Assembly: GCA_021325655.1 (NCBI GenBank)
Contig: JAJPGT010000111.1
Span: forward strand, 1-60,302
DNA length: 60,302 bases
DNA from: Pseudomonadota bacterium
GTDB taxonomy: Bacteria; Chloroflexota; UBA6077; JAJPGT01
Direction of reading: 5' to 3'
Under the pieces are notes generated by a model. That model ran no database searches, was not told the DNA's origin, and saw only the letters and a list, made by a program, of their open reading frames with translations. This document shows, one piece after another, positions 34,208 through 42,826 of the stretch. Made by a program: the position numbers and the translations under genes. How positions within the stretch are numbered: position 1 is the stretch's first letter; each line of letters starts with the position of its first letter.

Positions 34208-34381
34208 CGGGAGGCGAGCAGACGGGCGGCGCGCCAGAGGGCTGCCGATTGGCGGCGTTCCTTATACGATAACCGGCGTGCCCCGCGCGATACTGCCGCT
34301 CGCGGAGCGCCCGGGGAATCTGGCCCCCTCGACTCCTTTGCCCCTGTCTCGGCACTGGCACGGGCAGGCCAGGAGGACACG

Positions 34382-36727
34382 GTGAGCTACGTTGGCGCCC
34401 CGCTGCGACGCAAGGAGGATGCCCGGCTGCTGCGCGGCCAGGGCTGCTTCGTCGCCGACTTCCAGCGCCCCGGGCTGCTCCACGCCGTCGTCGTCCGCAG
34501 CCCGCACGCGCACGCCCAGATTCGGGCCATCGACGCGAGCCGGGCGCTGGCGCGGCCCGGCGTCGCCGCGGTGCTCACCGCCGCCGACCTGCCGGCTGAC
34601 CTGGCCCCGATCCCCCTGCGTTTGACCTCTTACCCCGGTCTGGAGCACTGCCTGCAATACCCGCTCGCTCGCGACCGGGTCCGCTACGTCGGCGAGCCGG
34701 TCGCCGTAGTCGTCGCCCCGGACCGCTACCAGGCGGAGGACGCGGCCGAGCTGGTCCAGGTCGACTACGCCCCGCTGCCCGCGGTCACCTCGGTTCAGGC
34801 GGCGCTCGCTCCTGGCGCGCCGCGGCTGCACGACGCGCTGCCCGACAACGTCGCTTGCCGCTTCGAGCAGCGCGTTGGCGACATTGACGCGGCCCTGCGC
34901 GCCGCCGACCTGGTGATCGAGGAGCATTTCGCCACTAACCGCCTCACCGCGGCGCCGCTGGAGTGTCGCGGGCTGGTGGCGGAGTACGACGCCGAGACCG
35001 AGCGGCTGACGGTCTGGGGCGCGGCGAAGGTGCCGCACTTCAATCGCACGGTGCTAGCGCGGCTGCTCGGCCTGCCCGAAGCGCGGGTGCGGCTGGTGGA
35101 GCTGGACGTGGGCGGCGGCTTCGGCGCCCGGGGCGAGTTCTACCCGGAGGATTACCTGATCCCCTTCCTGGCGCTGCGGCTCGGCTGCCCGGTGAAGTGG
35201 ATCGAGGACCGACTGGAGCACCTGAAGGCGAGCAACCACTCGCGGGAGCAGGAGTACCGGGTCCGCGTCGCGGTCCGGCGGGACGGGACGATCCTCGGGC
35301 TGCTGGCGCAGATCGACAACGACCACGGCGGCTACGTCCGCACCCACGGCGCCACGGTGCCCGAGATCGGCTCGGCGCTGCTGCCCGGCCCGTATCGCAT
35401 CCCCAGCTACCTGGCCGAGGTACGCTGCGTCCTCACCAACAAAACCCCCACCGGCACCTACCGCGGCCCGGGCCGCTACGAGGGGACGTTCGTCCGTGAG
35501 CGGCTGGTGGATATCGTCGCCTGCCGGCTCGGGCTCGACCCGGCGGAGGTCCGCCGCCGCAACTTCATCCAGCCGTCCGAGATGCCCTACGACGTGGGGA
35601 CCGGCGGGCTGGCGGTCCCCACCGTGTACGACACCGGCGACTACCCGGCGCTGTTGGAGACGGCGCTGCGGGCGATCGACGTTGCCGTCGCCCGGCGCCA
35701 GCAGCAAGCGGCGCGGGCGCGGGGTCGCTGGCTGGGGATCGGGATCGGCGCGTTCGTCGAGAAAGCCGGGCTGGGCCCCTGGGAGTATGCCCGGGTGGTG
35801 GTCGAGCCCTCCGGCCGGGTGGTGCTGTTCACCGGCGGCTCGTCGGTGGGGCAGGGGTTGGCAACAGCGATGGCGCAGATCGTCGCCGACGGCCTGGGGG
35901 TGTGCCCGGAGCAGGTGGAGGTGGTGTACGGTGATACCGACCGCGTTCCCGCTGGCCGCGGCGCCTTCGCCAGCCGGCTCACGGTGATGGGCGGTTCGGC
36001 GGCGCTGGGGGCGGCACGGGCGGTGCGCGAGCAGGCGCTGCGGCTGGCCGCGGCGCGGCTAGAGGTGGTGCCCGAGGACCTGGAGCTGGCCGAGGGCGTG
36101 GTAGCGGTCAAGGGCAGCCCCACCCGCGCGATCACGCTCGCCGAGCTGGCAGCCAGCGCGGACGCGGACCTGAACGCCGAATACACCTACTGCGCCGAGC
36201 ACATGACCTACCCCGGCGGGGTCCACGCCTGCGTCGTCGAGGTCGACCCGGAGACGGGCCGGGTGGCGATCCTCGACTACGCCATCGCCTACGACGTCGG
36301 GCGGGCAGTCAACCCGCTGCTGGTCGCCGGGCAGCTCCAGGGTGGGCTGGCGCAGGGCGTGGGCGGAGCGCTGCTGGAGACGCTCGCCTACGACGCGGAC
36401 GGCCAGCTCCTGACCGCCAGCTTCATGGACTACCTGCTCCCCACCAGCATGGAGGTGCCGGAGGCCAAGCTGGCGATCGTCGAGACGATGCCGACGCCGC
36501 TCAATCCGCTCGGCGTGAAGGGGGCGGGCGAGGGCGGCTGCACCGGCGCTGGCGGTTGTATCGCCAACGCCGTCGCCGACGCCCTGGCCCCACTCGGAGT
36601 GGAGGTGCGCGCTCTCCCGCTCTCCCCCGCTGAGGTCCGCCGGCTCATCCGCGAGGCCGCGGCCACCGCGCGAGGGGTGGTGGAGGTCGAGCGGGCGGTG
36701 GCGCAACACGAACGGGAGGAGAGATGA
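34382..36727 (+). CDS. Molybdenum hydroxylase large subunit, first of a tandem pair
   Basis: This 781-residue XDH/CoxL-family catalytic subunit begins VGAPLRRKEDARLLRGQGCF. The active-site loop is TYRGPGRYEG (residues 359-368), related to the form II AYRGAGR loop but with Pro for Ala, and Glu717 in GVKGAGEGGC is the catalytic base. It starts at GTG behind AGGAGG and overlaps the second paralogue by four bases. No FAD or iron-sulfur subunit accompanies the pair; those of 7127-8490 might serve. It probably hydroxylates a heterocycle or aldehyde; the substrate is unknown. Confidence 0.92.
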   Translation: MSYVGAPLRRKEDARLLRGQGCFVADFQRPGLLHAVVVRSPHAHAQIRAIDASRALARPGVAAVLTAADLPADLAPIPLRLTSYPGLEHCLQYPLARDRVRYVGEPVAVVVAPDRYQAEDAAELVQVDYAPLPAVTSVQAALAPGAPRLHDALPDNVACRFEQRVGDIDAALRAADLVIEEHFATNRLTAAPLECRGLVAEYDAETERLTVWGAAKVPHFNRTVLARLLGLPEARVRLVELDVGGGFGARGEFYPEDYLIPFLALRLGCPVKWIEDRLEHLKASNHSREQEYRVRVAVRRDGTILGLLAQIDNDHGGYVRTHGATVPEIGSALLPGPYRIPSYLAEVRCVLTNKTPTGTYRGPGRYEGTFVRERLVDIVACRLGLDPAEVRRRNFIQPSEMPYDVGTGGLAVPTVYDTGDYPALLETALRAIDVAVARRQQQAARARGRWLGIGIGAFVEKAGLGPWEYARVVVEPSGRVVLFTGGSSVGQGLATAMAQIVADGLGVCPEQVEVVYGDTDRVPAGRGAFASRLTVMGGSAALGAARAVREQALRLAAARLEVVPEDLELAEGVVAVKGSPTRAITLAELAASADADLNAEYTYCAEHMTYPGGVHACVVEVDPETGRVAILDYAIAYDVGRAVNPLLVAGQLQGGLAQGVGGALLETLAYDADGQLLTASFMDYLLPTSMEVPEAKLAIVETMPTPLNPLGVKGAGEGGCTGAGGCIANAVADALAPLGVEVRALPLSPAEVRRLIREAAATARGVVEVERAVAQHEREER

Positions 36728-39051
36728 TGGCCGCGCTGTACGTGGGCCAGCCGCTGCGCCGCCGCGAGGATCCGCGCCTGCTGCGCGGGCAGGGGCGCTA
36801 CGTGGCGGATATCACCCCGCCCGGCACGCTCCACGCCTGCATCGTCCGTAGCCCGCACGCCCACGCCCGCCTGCGCTCGGTGGATGCCAGCCGAGCCCGG
36901 GCGCTGCCCGGTGTCGCCGCGGTGCTCACCGCCGCCGACCTCGGCCCGGCGAACCGCCCGCTGCCTAACCGCTTCCCCCACCCGGCCCTCCGCTACTACC
37001 CGCAGCGCCCCCTCGCCTGCGACAAGGTCCACTACGTGGGCGAGCCCATCGCCGTGGTCGTTGCCGAGGATCGCTACCTCGCCGAAGACGCGGCAGAGCT
37101 GGTAGAGGGCGACTACGAGCCACTGCCGGTCGTTGCAGACGCGGAGGCGGCGCTGCGGCCCGGGGCGCCGCTCGTCCACGACGACCAGGGCGCGCCGGAC
37201 AATCGGGCCGGGACGTTCGTCCAGCGCTTCGGCGAGGTCGAGGCCGCCTTCGCCCAGGCGCACCTGGTGGTCCGGGAGCGGCTGCTGATCGGCAAGTGCA
37301 GCGCGCTGCCGATCGAGTGCCGGGGGCTGGTCGCGGCGGTAGACGACATCGGCCGGCTGACGCTGTGGGACGCGGTCCAGACGCCGCACATGATCCGCGA
37401 CATCCTGGCCGGGCTGCTCGGGCTCCCCGCGCACGCGGTGCGGGTGATCCCGCCTGACGTCGGCGGCGCCTTCGGCGCCAAGGAGCCGTTCTACCCCGAG
37501 GAGTTCCTGATCCCCTTCCTGGCGCTGCGGCTCCGCCGCCCGGTGAAGTGGATCGAGGACCGCCGCGAGCACCTGCTGGCCAGCATCCAGGAGCGGGGCC
37601 AGGCGCACCAGGCGGAGCTAGCGGTGGACGCCGCGGGAAGGATTCTGGGGATACGCGACCGCTTCGTCGCCGATTCCGGTGCCTTCTGCGCCTGGGGCAT
37701 CGTCGTTCCCACCATCACCTCGACGATGATCCCTGGCCCCTACAAGGTGCCGGCCTACGAGTGCCAGGTAGAGGTCGCCTACACCAACACCTGCCCGCTG
37801 GCGCCCTACCGTGGGGCCGGGCGCCCCCAGGCAGCGTTCGTGATGGAGCGGCTGCTAGATGAGGCGGCGCGACGGCTCGGGCTGGACCCGGCGGAGATTC
37901 GCCGGCGCAACTTCGTCCAGCCCGAGGAGTTCCCCTACCGCACCGGGCTGCCCGGCCGCGACGGCTCGCCGGTGGAGTACGACTCCGGCAACTACCCGGA
38001 GGCGCTGCGGCGGCTGCTGGAGCTGATCGACGCCCAGGGCTTCCCCGCCGAGCAGGCGGCAGCCCGGGCCGAGGGGCGGCTGCTGGGGCTGGGGATCGCC
38101 TTCGGGGTGGAGAACAACGGCCTCGGGCCGCACGAGGGGGCACGCATCCGGATCGACCCGGACGGCCAAGTGGTGATCTTCACCGGCGCCTGCTCACAGG
38201 GGCAGGGGCACCTGACCACGCTGGCGCAGATCGCCGCCGACGTGCTCGCCGTGCCGCCTGAGCAGATCGCCCTCGTCGGTGGCGACACCGACGGCATCCC
38301 CTATGGCACCGGCACCTTCGCCAGCCGCACCGCGGTCAACGCCGGCAACGCGGTGCTCGCCGCCGCGACCACGGTGAAGCAGCAGGCGCTGCGGCTGGCG
38401 GCCCACCTGCTGGAGGCGAGCCCGGCCGACCTGGAGCTGGTCGACGGCACCGTCCGCGTCGCCGGCGCCCCGGAGCGGAAGCTCACCCTCGCCGAGCTGG
38501 GCAGCTACGCCAGCGCTCCCTTCCCCGGCCGCGTCTTTCCGGCCGGGCTGCCGATCGGGCTGGAGGCAACCGAGTACTTCACTCCTCGTGCCGCCACCTA
38601 CTCCTATGCCGGCCACGCGGCGGTGGTGGAGGTGGACCCGGCCAGCAGCCAGGTGCGGGTGCTCCGCTACGCCATGGCCCACGACTGCGGGAACCTCATC
38701 AACCCGCTTGTGGTGGAGGGACAGATCCACGGGGGCTTCGCGGCTGGGATCGGCAACGCCCTGTTCGAAGAGGTGCTCTACGACGAGAACGGCCAACTGC
38801 AAACCGGCAGCCTGCTGGATTACCTCATTCCCACCGCCGCCGAAATCCCCGCGCCGCGCCTGGCGCACGTCCAAACCCCTTCCCCACTGAATCCACTGGG
38901 CGTTAAGGGCGTGGGCGAGGGGGCGATCATCCCCGTTTCCGCCTGCATCAACAACGCCGTCTCCAACGCTCTCGGGGTCGCCGCCAACGTCACCCCGCTC
39001 ACCCCCAGCCGGGTGCGCGCCCTCCTGGAGGCGCGCGCCGTGCCTGACTGA
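36724..39051 (+). CDS. Molybdenum hydroxylase large subunit, second of a tandem pair
   Basis: This 775-residue paralogue of the preceding gene has the classical form II loop PYRGAGRPQA (residues 361-370) and catalytic Glu732 in GVKGVGEGA. The two share many identical phrases, such as LIPFLALRL and VKWIEDR, and nucleotide stretches of up to about 28 identical bases, consistent with tandem duplication. The ATG lies within the stop of the first gene (ATGA), after GGGAGGAG, so the products are made together and could form a mixed dimer or two specificities. The loops differ, arguing against simple dosage. Confidence 0.92.
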   Translation: MMAALYVGQPLRRREDPRLLRGQGRYVADITPPGTLHACIVRSPHAHARLRSVDASRARALPGVAAVLTAADLGPANRPLPNRFPHPALRYYPQRPLACDKVHYVGEPIAVVVAEDRYLAEDAAELVEGDYEPLPVVADAEAALRPGAPLVHDDQGAPDNRAGTFVQRFGEVEAAFAQAHLVVRERLLIGKCSALPIECRGLVAAVDDIGRLTLWDAVQTPHMIRDILAGLLGLPAHAVRVIPPDVGGAFGAKEPFYPEEFLIPFLALRLRRPVKWIEDRREHLLASIQERGQAHQAELAVDAAGRILGIRDRFVADSGAFCAWGIVVPTITSTMIPGPYKVPAYECQVEVAYTNTCPLAPYRGAGRPQAAFVMERLLDEAARRLGLDPAEIRRRNFVQPEEFPYRTGLPGRDGSPVEYDSGNYPEALRRLLELIDAQGFPAEQAAARAEGRLLGLGIAFGVENNGLGPHEGARIRIDPDGQVVIFTGACSQGQGHLTTLAQIAADVLAVPPEQIALVGGDTDGIPYGTGTFASRTAVNAGNAVLAAATTVKQQALRLAAHLLEASPADLELVDGTVRVAGAPERKLTLAELGSYASAPFPGRVFPAGLPIGLEATEYFTPRAATYSYAGHAAVVEVDPASSQVRVLRYAMAHDCGNLINPLVVEGQIHGGFAAGIGNALFEEVLYDENGQLQTGSLLDYLIPTAAEIPAPRLAHVQTPSPLNPLGVKGVGEGAIIPVSACINNAVSNALGVAANVTPLTPSRVRALLEARAVPD

Positions 39052-39150
39052 CCGCCGCCGAAACGGACAGACATCCTGGCCGCTGAGATCCTCGTCGGGA
39101 CGGCGCCGCAGGCACCCCAGACGATCCGAATGGCGCGCGAGTAGGCGGCC

Positions 39151-39459
39151 TCAGGCGCTCAGGCGCCGCGCCGACTGGTCCCCGATCGCGCGCTCGATCC
39201 GCTCGGGCGTGTGGATGGGCACGACGTACAGCGGGAGCCGCTCGTCGATCTGGAGCTCGAGGAGACGGTCGGTGACGAGATCGAGCACTTCGGTCGTGTC
39301 GTCCACGTCGACCATAACCGTCACGTACATCCCCGGTGGATCGTCGCCGCGGGCCACCTCGAACGTCGCGGTCGGGTAGCGGGCGAGAATGCGCGCCTCA
39401 ATCTCATCCAGCGCCCGCCCCATCGCCGCCTCCAGATCGTTCGTCGTCTTCGAGCTCAT
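39151..39459 (-). CDS. Small partner protein of the HEPN gene, unknown function
   Basis: This 102-residue acidic protein begins MSSKTTNDLEAAMGRALDEI and contains YPTATFEVARGDDPPGMYV, then MVDVDDTTEVLDLVTDRLLE and LYVVPIHTPERIERAI. It reads as an alpha-beta fold with no signal. TAGGAGA precedes the ATG by seven bases. It follows the HEPN gene by 11 bases and is surely co-transcribed. Its place is that normally taken by the MNT nucleotidyltransferase antitoxin in HEPN/MNT pairs, but it has no GSx10DxD-type motif and is not an MNT protein. Confidence 0.75.
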   Translation of the reverse strand: MSSKTTNDLEAAMGRALDEIEARILARYPTATFEVARGDDPPGMYVTVMVDVDDTTEVLDLVTDRLLELQIDERLPLYVVPIHTPERIERAIGDQSARRLSA

Positions 39460-39470
39460 ATCACCGTCTC

Positions 39471-39857
39471 CTACTCTCTGGGAAGCGCCCGGACGATGTC
39501 TCTCGCCCATCGCAGCGCCCGCGACGCCTCGCGCTGTGTCAACCAGTCTCGTTTGTAATCGGCAGCGTGGCGGAGCGCAAGCGTTTGCGAAAGAGCAGCC
39601 TTCAGATCTGATGGGTAGCGCTTCCGCCGATTGATCAACTGCCCGACGAACTCAGCCTGCACGAAGGCGTGGCTCCACTGCTCGTGTCCACCCTTCGGCG
39701 CAATGCCCGCCTGTTGCAGCGCGTGAATTGCTGCCTGGAAGCAGGCGTAGTAGCAGCGATTCGTGCAGTTGTTGTAGCGGCCGGCTGCGAATTCGCTTTC
39801 CGCTCCTGCAAGGCTCTCCTCCGCCTTGGCTCGGTAAACATCCCCTGGTTCGATCAC
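39471..39857 (-). CDS. HEPN-domain protein
   Basis: This 128-residue all-helical protein has the HEPN layout: YRAKAEESLAGAESEFAAGR, then the core YNNCTNRCYYACFQAAIHAL and a late LALRHAADYKRDWLTQ. HEPN proteins are often RNases in toxin-antitoxin or defence modules, but the canonical R-x4-6-H motif is not visible here (the nearest Arg-His spacing in the core helix is longer), so catalysis is uncertain. The start is GTG with no ribosome binding site; an extended -10 six bases upstream suggests a leaderless message. It is coupled to the small unknown partner. Confidence 0.78.
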   Translation of the reverse strand: MIEPGDVYRAKAEESLAGAESEFAAGRYNNCTNRCYYACFQAAIHALQQAGIAPKGGHEQWSHAFVQAEFVGQLINRRKRYPSDLKAALSQTLALRHAADYKRDWLTQREASRALRWARDIVRALPRE

Positions 39858-39863
39858 GCGGTG

Positions 39864-39869
39864 AGTTTA
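39864..39869 (-). promoter_or_regulatory. Extended -10 box of the HEPN operon, leaderless
   Basis: On the minus strand TGC then TAAACT, six bases, then the GTG start at 39857. Transcription would begin at or next to the start codon. Confidence 0.4.
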
Positions 39870-39918
39870 GCACAGTGCCCGCACACTCTCTTCCCGCTCC
39901 GCGGCGTTCCCATCGCTC

Positions 39919-39939
39919 GGCGAGCCCTTGCGGCTCGCC
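39919..39939. repeat. 8-bp hairpin in the divergent gap before the VOC gene
   Basis: GGCGAGCC and GGCTCGCC pair perfectly around CTTGC in the 165-base gap between the HEPN operon and the VOC gene. It could be an operator; no T-run marks it as a terminator. Confidence 0.35.
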
Positions 39940-40022
39940 CGGTCTGACAGCTATTACGCATCCAGTCCCGAGTTGCAAAGCCTTGGCTGAGCCGACCGCT
40001 ACGAGATGAGAGGAGGGGCAGG

Positions 40023-40451
40023 GTGGAGCCGCGGATCAGCCTGGTGACCCTGGGGGTGGCAGACCTGGAGCGCTCGGTGCGCTTCTACCGCGATGGCCTG
40101 GGCTGGCCGCTGTCCAGCGCGAGCGCGGGAGACGTCGCGTTCTTCCGCACCGGCGGGGCGGTGCTGGCGCTGTACCCACGCAGTCTTTTGGCGGCCGATG
40201 CCCATCTCTCCCCGGGGGCGCCGGGGTTTGGCGGGATCACGCTCGCCCACAACGTGGCCAGCCGCGAGCAGGTGGACGCGGTGCTGGCGGAGGCCGCGGC
40301 GGCCGGCGCGGTGATCCTGAAGCCGGCGCAGGAGGCGGAGTGGGGCGGGTACACGGGCTACTTTGCCGACCCAGATGGGCATCCCTGGGAGGTGGCCTGG
40401 AACCCGTACTTCCCGCTGGGGCCAGACGGCAGCGTCCAACTGCCCAAGTAG
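40023..40451 (+). CDS. VOC-family (glyoxalase/dioxygenase fold) protein
   Basis: This 142-residue protein begins EPRISLVTLGVADLERSVRF and has the later GYTGYFADPDGHPWEVAW, the two half-fold motifs of the vicinal oxygen chelate superfamily. The final Glu in WEVAW is a usual metal ligand; the N-terminal position expected to be His reads SLVT, so metal binding may be incomplete. It starts at GTG after GAGGAGGGG. VOC proteins range from glyoxalases to extradiol dioxygenases and resistance proteins; function cannot be assigned. Confidence 0.86.
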   Translation: MEPRISLVTLGVADLERSVRFYRDGLGWPLSSASAGDVAFFRTGGAVLALYPRSLLAADAHLSPGAPGFGGITLAHNVASREQVDAVLAEAAAAGAVILKPAQEAEWGGYTGYFADPDGHPWEVAWNPYFPLGPDGSVQLPK

Positions 40452-40463
40452 GCTGGGGAAGGC

Positions 40464-41444
40464 TCAGCCGGACGGGCCGTGCAGCTTGAACAGCCGGGCG
40501 GCGGTGGCGCCCAGCACTGCCGGGATCTCGGCGCGCGGCCAGGGGCGGGCGCGGATCGTCTCCAGAATGTCGCCGGGCTGGTCGAGCCGGTGCGGCTCGT
40601 CGGTGCCGAACAGCAGGCGGCCGAAGCCGAACGTCGCCTTGGCGCAGTCCAGCGCCGGGCCGTGGGTGCAGACAGCGTCGTAGTAGCAGCGACGTAGATA
40701 CTCGCTGACCGGGCGTGGGCAGGTGGGGAAGCGCTGGTAGCCGGCATCCAGCCGGCCGACGATCATCGGCAGCGCCGCCCCCACATGACTCCAGATCAGC
40801 CTGGCCCCCGGGCACTCCTCCAGCACCCCGGCCAGGATCAGCCGCGTCGCCGCCAGGGTGGTCTCGCCGAGGAAGCCGGCCAGCAGGAAGGTGCCGCCAT
40901 CGCTGCTCGGCCCCTGGGGCGAGAAGCACGGGTGGACGAACACCGGTAGCTCCAGCCGGCTCGCCTCACGCCAGAAGTCGCGCAGCTCGGGCAGGTCTAG
41001 CGGCAGCCCGCCGTAGGTGGTGGTGATCCCCACGCCGACCGCGCCCAGGCCGAGCGCCCGTTCCAGCTCGGCGCTCATCGCCCGACGGTCCGCCAGCGGC
41101 ACAGCCGCCAGGAAGACGAACCGGCCGGGCCTGACGCGGCAGACCTGCGCCAGCAGGTCGTTGGCGGCGCGGGCGACGGCCGGCGCGTGGTCGCCCGCCC
41201 AGCCGACGTCGAGCGCGCCGCAGGAGAGCACCTGGATCCCAATCCCGAGCGCATCCATCAGCCGCAGCCGATCCGCCAGGTCGGACGACCAGGGAGGGAT
41301 CAGGCTGGCGACACTGCCACGCAGACGCACCACCCGCGTGCCGTCCGGCGCCTGGAATAGCTCCGCGTCCGGGGTGTGCTGAACGAGGTCCGCCAGCAGC
41401 TCGTCCGAGTACCAGTGCGCGTGGGCGTCGACGATCACGGACAT
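40464..41444 (-). CDS. Amidohydrolase-2 family, aminocarboxymuconate-semialdehyde decarboxylase-like
   Basis: This 326-residue TIM-barrel enzyme has the metal motif VDAHAHWYSDEL, then FVHPCFSPQGPS, LIWSHVGAALP (metal His) and FGTDEPHRLD (metal Asp), as in ACMSD and gamma-resorcylate decarboxylases. These are usually non-oxidative decarboxylases of unsaturated or aromatic acids. It is the last gene of an operon led by the cyclase-family hydrolase and a VOC protein, 9 bases after the latter. This trio looks like a degradation module for an aromatic or heterocyclic compound; a hydrolase role is also possible. Confidence 0.88.
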   Translation of the reverse strand: MSVIVDAHAHWYSDELLADLVQHTPDAELFQAPDGTRVVRLRGSVASLIPPWSSDLADRLRLMDALGIGIQVLSCGALDVGWAGDHAPAVARAANDLLAQVCRVRPGRFVFLAAVPLADRRAMSAELERALGLGAVGVGITTTYGGLPLDLPELRDFWREASRLELPVFVHPCFSPQGPSSDGGTFLLAGFLGETTLAATRLILAGVLEECPGARLIWSHVGAALPMIVGRLDAGYQRFPTCPRPVSEYLRRCYYDAVCTHGPALDCAKATFGFGRLLFGTDEPHRLDQPGDILETIRARPWPRAEIPAVLGATAARLFKLHGPSG

Positions 41445-41453
41445 GGGATGATC

Positions 41454-41798
41454 TCAGCCGACGACGCGGAACTCGTTCCCCTCAGGATCGGCCAGTACCG
41501 TCCACTCGGGCACCTGCTCCGGCCAACCCAAGCGCTTGCGGGCGCCGAGCCCGCTCAGCCGCGCGGCCGCGGCCGCGCGGGCGTCCGTCCCCAGGCAGAT
41601 GTGCATCCGGTTCTTCACCACCTTCGGTTCAGGCACGCGCTGCAGGGAGAGGCGCGGGCGGGTCTGCTCTGAATGGACCAGAGCGACGGAGGGATCGCTC
41701 GAGGCGTCTTCGATCTCGTAGCCGAGCGCGGCGGCCCAGCAGTCGGCCAGGCGCACCGGGTCGGCGCAGTCCAGGGTGATGGCGCCCAGCCAGAGCAT
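41454..41798 (-). CDS. VOC-family protein
   Basis: This 114-residue protein begins MLWLGAITLDCADPVRLADC and ends TVLADPEGNEFRVVG, the standard pattern of small VOC/glyoxalase-like proteins (second VOC subfamily, DUF-type 'glyoxalase-like domain'). The metal-binding Glu in NEFRV is kept, while the first motif has TLDC in place of His. GGAGGAGG stands before the ATG, which shares one base with the TGA of the preceding cyclase gene, so the two are translationally coupled. Function unknown. Confidence 0.86.
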   Translation of the reverse strand: MLWLGAITLDCADPVRLADCWAAALGYEIEDASSDPSVALVHSEQTRPRLSLQRVPEPKVVKNRMHICLGTDARAAAAARLSGLGARKRLGWPEQVPEWTVLADPEGNEFRVVG

Positions 41799-42568
41799 CA
41801 CGCCTCCTCCGGCAGAAAGGCGACAACGCGGGCGATGGAGCTTTCGCCGCCGACGAACTTCCAGGGCCAGACGCCGATCAGGCAGCGCCGGTTCAGCACC
41901 TGCTCCACGTCGCCGCCCAGGTTCTCCACGTGCAGGATGTGGTGCTTGAACGGCAGCCGGTGCATCACGAACAGGTCTTCCCGCGGGAAGACCTCCTCCA
42001 GCTTCCTGCCGACCTTCTCCTCGAACTCCTTGACCAGGTCCGGGCGCATCCGGCGGATGGTCGTGTTCATCGGATGGTCGCCGGAGCCGCAGTCCATCCC
42101 CGTCCAGGCGAACTGCATCTCCACCAGCCACTCGGCCATGCGGCGGTCGCCCCCGGGATGGCGAAGGAAGTAGCGCGCCTCGTCCTCTTGCTCGCAGCCC
42201 GGGTAGTACTTCTTGTAGCCGGTGTAATAGAGCAGAATGTCGCCCTTCTTCACTTCCACCCGGCTGGTGATCATCTCCGGGGTGATGATGTCCCAGTCGC
42301 CGACCAGGTCGCTGATGTCGGCGATGACGCCCTCGCCAAAGCAGCGGGAGAGCGGGAAGCTGGCGATGTCGGCCCCGCCGGGGATCGCGTGCATCTGCCC
42401 ATCCAGGTGAGTGCTGACATGCAGCGGCGTCTCGATGTACTGGGCGACGATCTCGTTCGCGGAGAAGCGCTGGATGTAGTAATGCTTCACGGGCGGATAA
42501 CCGGCCCAGCCGGGGGTGTGGATGCTGAACGGGTGAGACAGGTCAACCAGCCTGAAGCGCGGCAGCAT
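41798..42568 (-). CDS. Cyclase-family (kynurenine formamidase-like) metal hydrolase
   Basis: This 256-residue protein has the metal motif in the short form, HVSTHLDGQMH, matching HxGTHxDxPxH with Ser for Gly, after LVDLSHPFSIHTPGW. Members hydrolyse N-formylkynurenine, other amides, cyclic imides or lactones. The ATG at 42568 with GGAGGAG upstream is chosen over an in-frame ATG at 42604. It leads an operon with a VOC protein and an ACMSD-like enzyme, and it is divergent from a BMP-type importer, which suggests that the imported compound is its substrate or precursor. Confidence 0.9.
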   Translation of the reverse strand: MLPRFRLVDLSHPFSIHTPGWAGYPPVKHYYIQRFSANEIVAQYIETPLHVSTHLDGQMHAIPGGADIASFPLSRCFGEGVIADISDLVGDWDIITPEMITSRVEVKKGDILLYYTGYKKYYPGCEQEDEARYFLRHPGGDRRMAEWLVEMQFAWTGMDCGSGDHPMNTTIRRMRPDLVKEFEEKVGRKLEEVFPREDLFVMHRLPFKHHILHVENLGGDVEQVLNRRCLIGVWPWKFVGGESSIARVVAFLPEEA

Positions 42569-42681
42569 CGGCTCTCTCCTCCAGCGCGGAGTGGGGCGCA
42601 GCATCGCTGGTCATGATCCCGGCGCGCCCCGGGGCTGTCAAGCAGGGCAGGTGCGTGCCGCCCGCTCCCAACGCCACGGCG

Positions 42682-42710
42682 TTGACAAACCCCGGGCTGC
42701 TTGCTAGCGT
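42682..42710 (+). promoter_or_regulatory. Promoter of the BMP-type ABC transporter operon
   Basis: A perfect TTGACA (42682-42687), a 17-base spacer and an extended -10, TGC then TAGCGT (42705-42710). The leader is about 110 bases. The rest of the 258-base gap to the divergent cyclase shows nothing else I recognise. Confidence 0.65.
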
Positions 42711-42826
42711 GGCCTCGCGTCCAGGCCTCGTCGCTCCGCGCGGCCGTCCCTGCCTCCGGGCTGCGCGTGGGTGCTGCGCCCCGAGCCGCCATGGCGCAAC
42801 TACCCGCTCTATTTAGGGGGGAATGC

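Noticed and set aside
39471..39857. Confident RNase toxin assignment for the HEPN protein
   Set aside because: The R-x4-6-H catalytic motif is not visible, so only the fold-level call is made.
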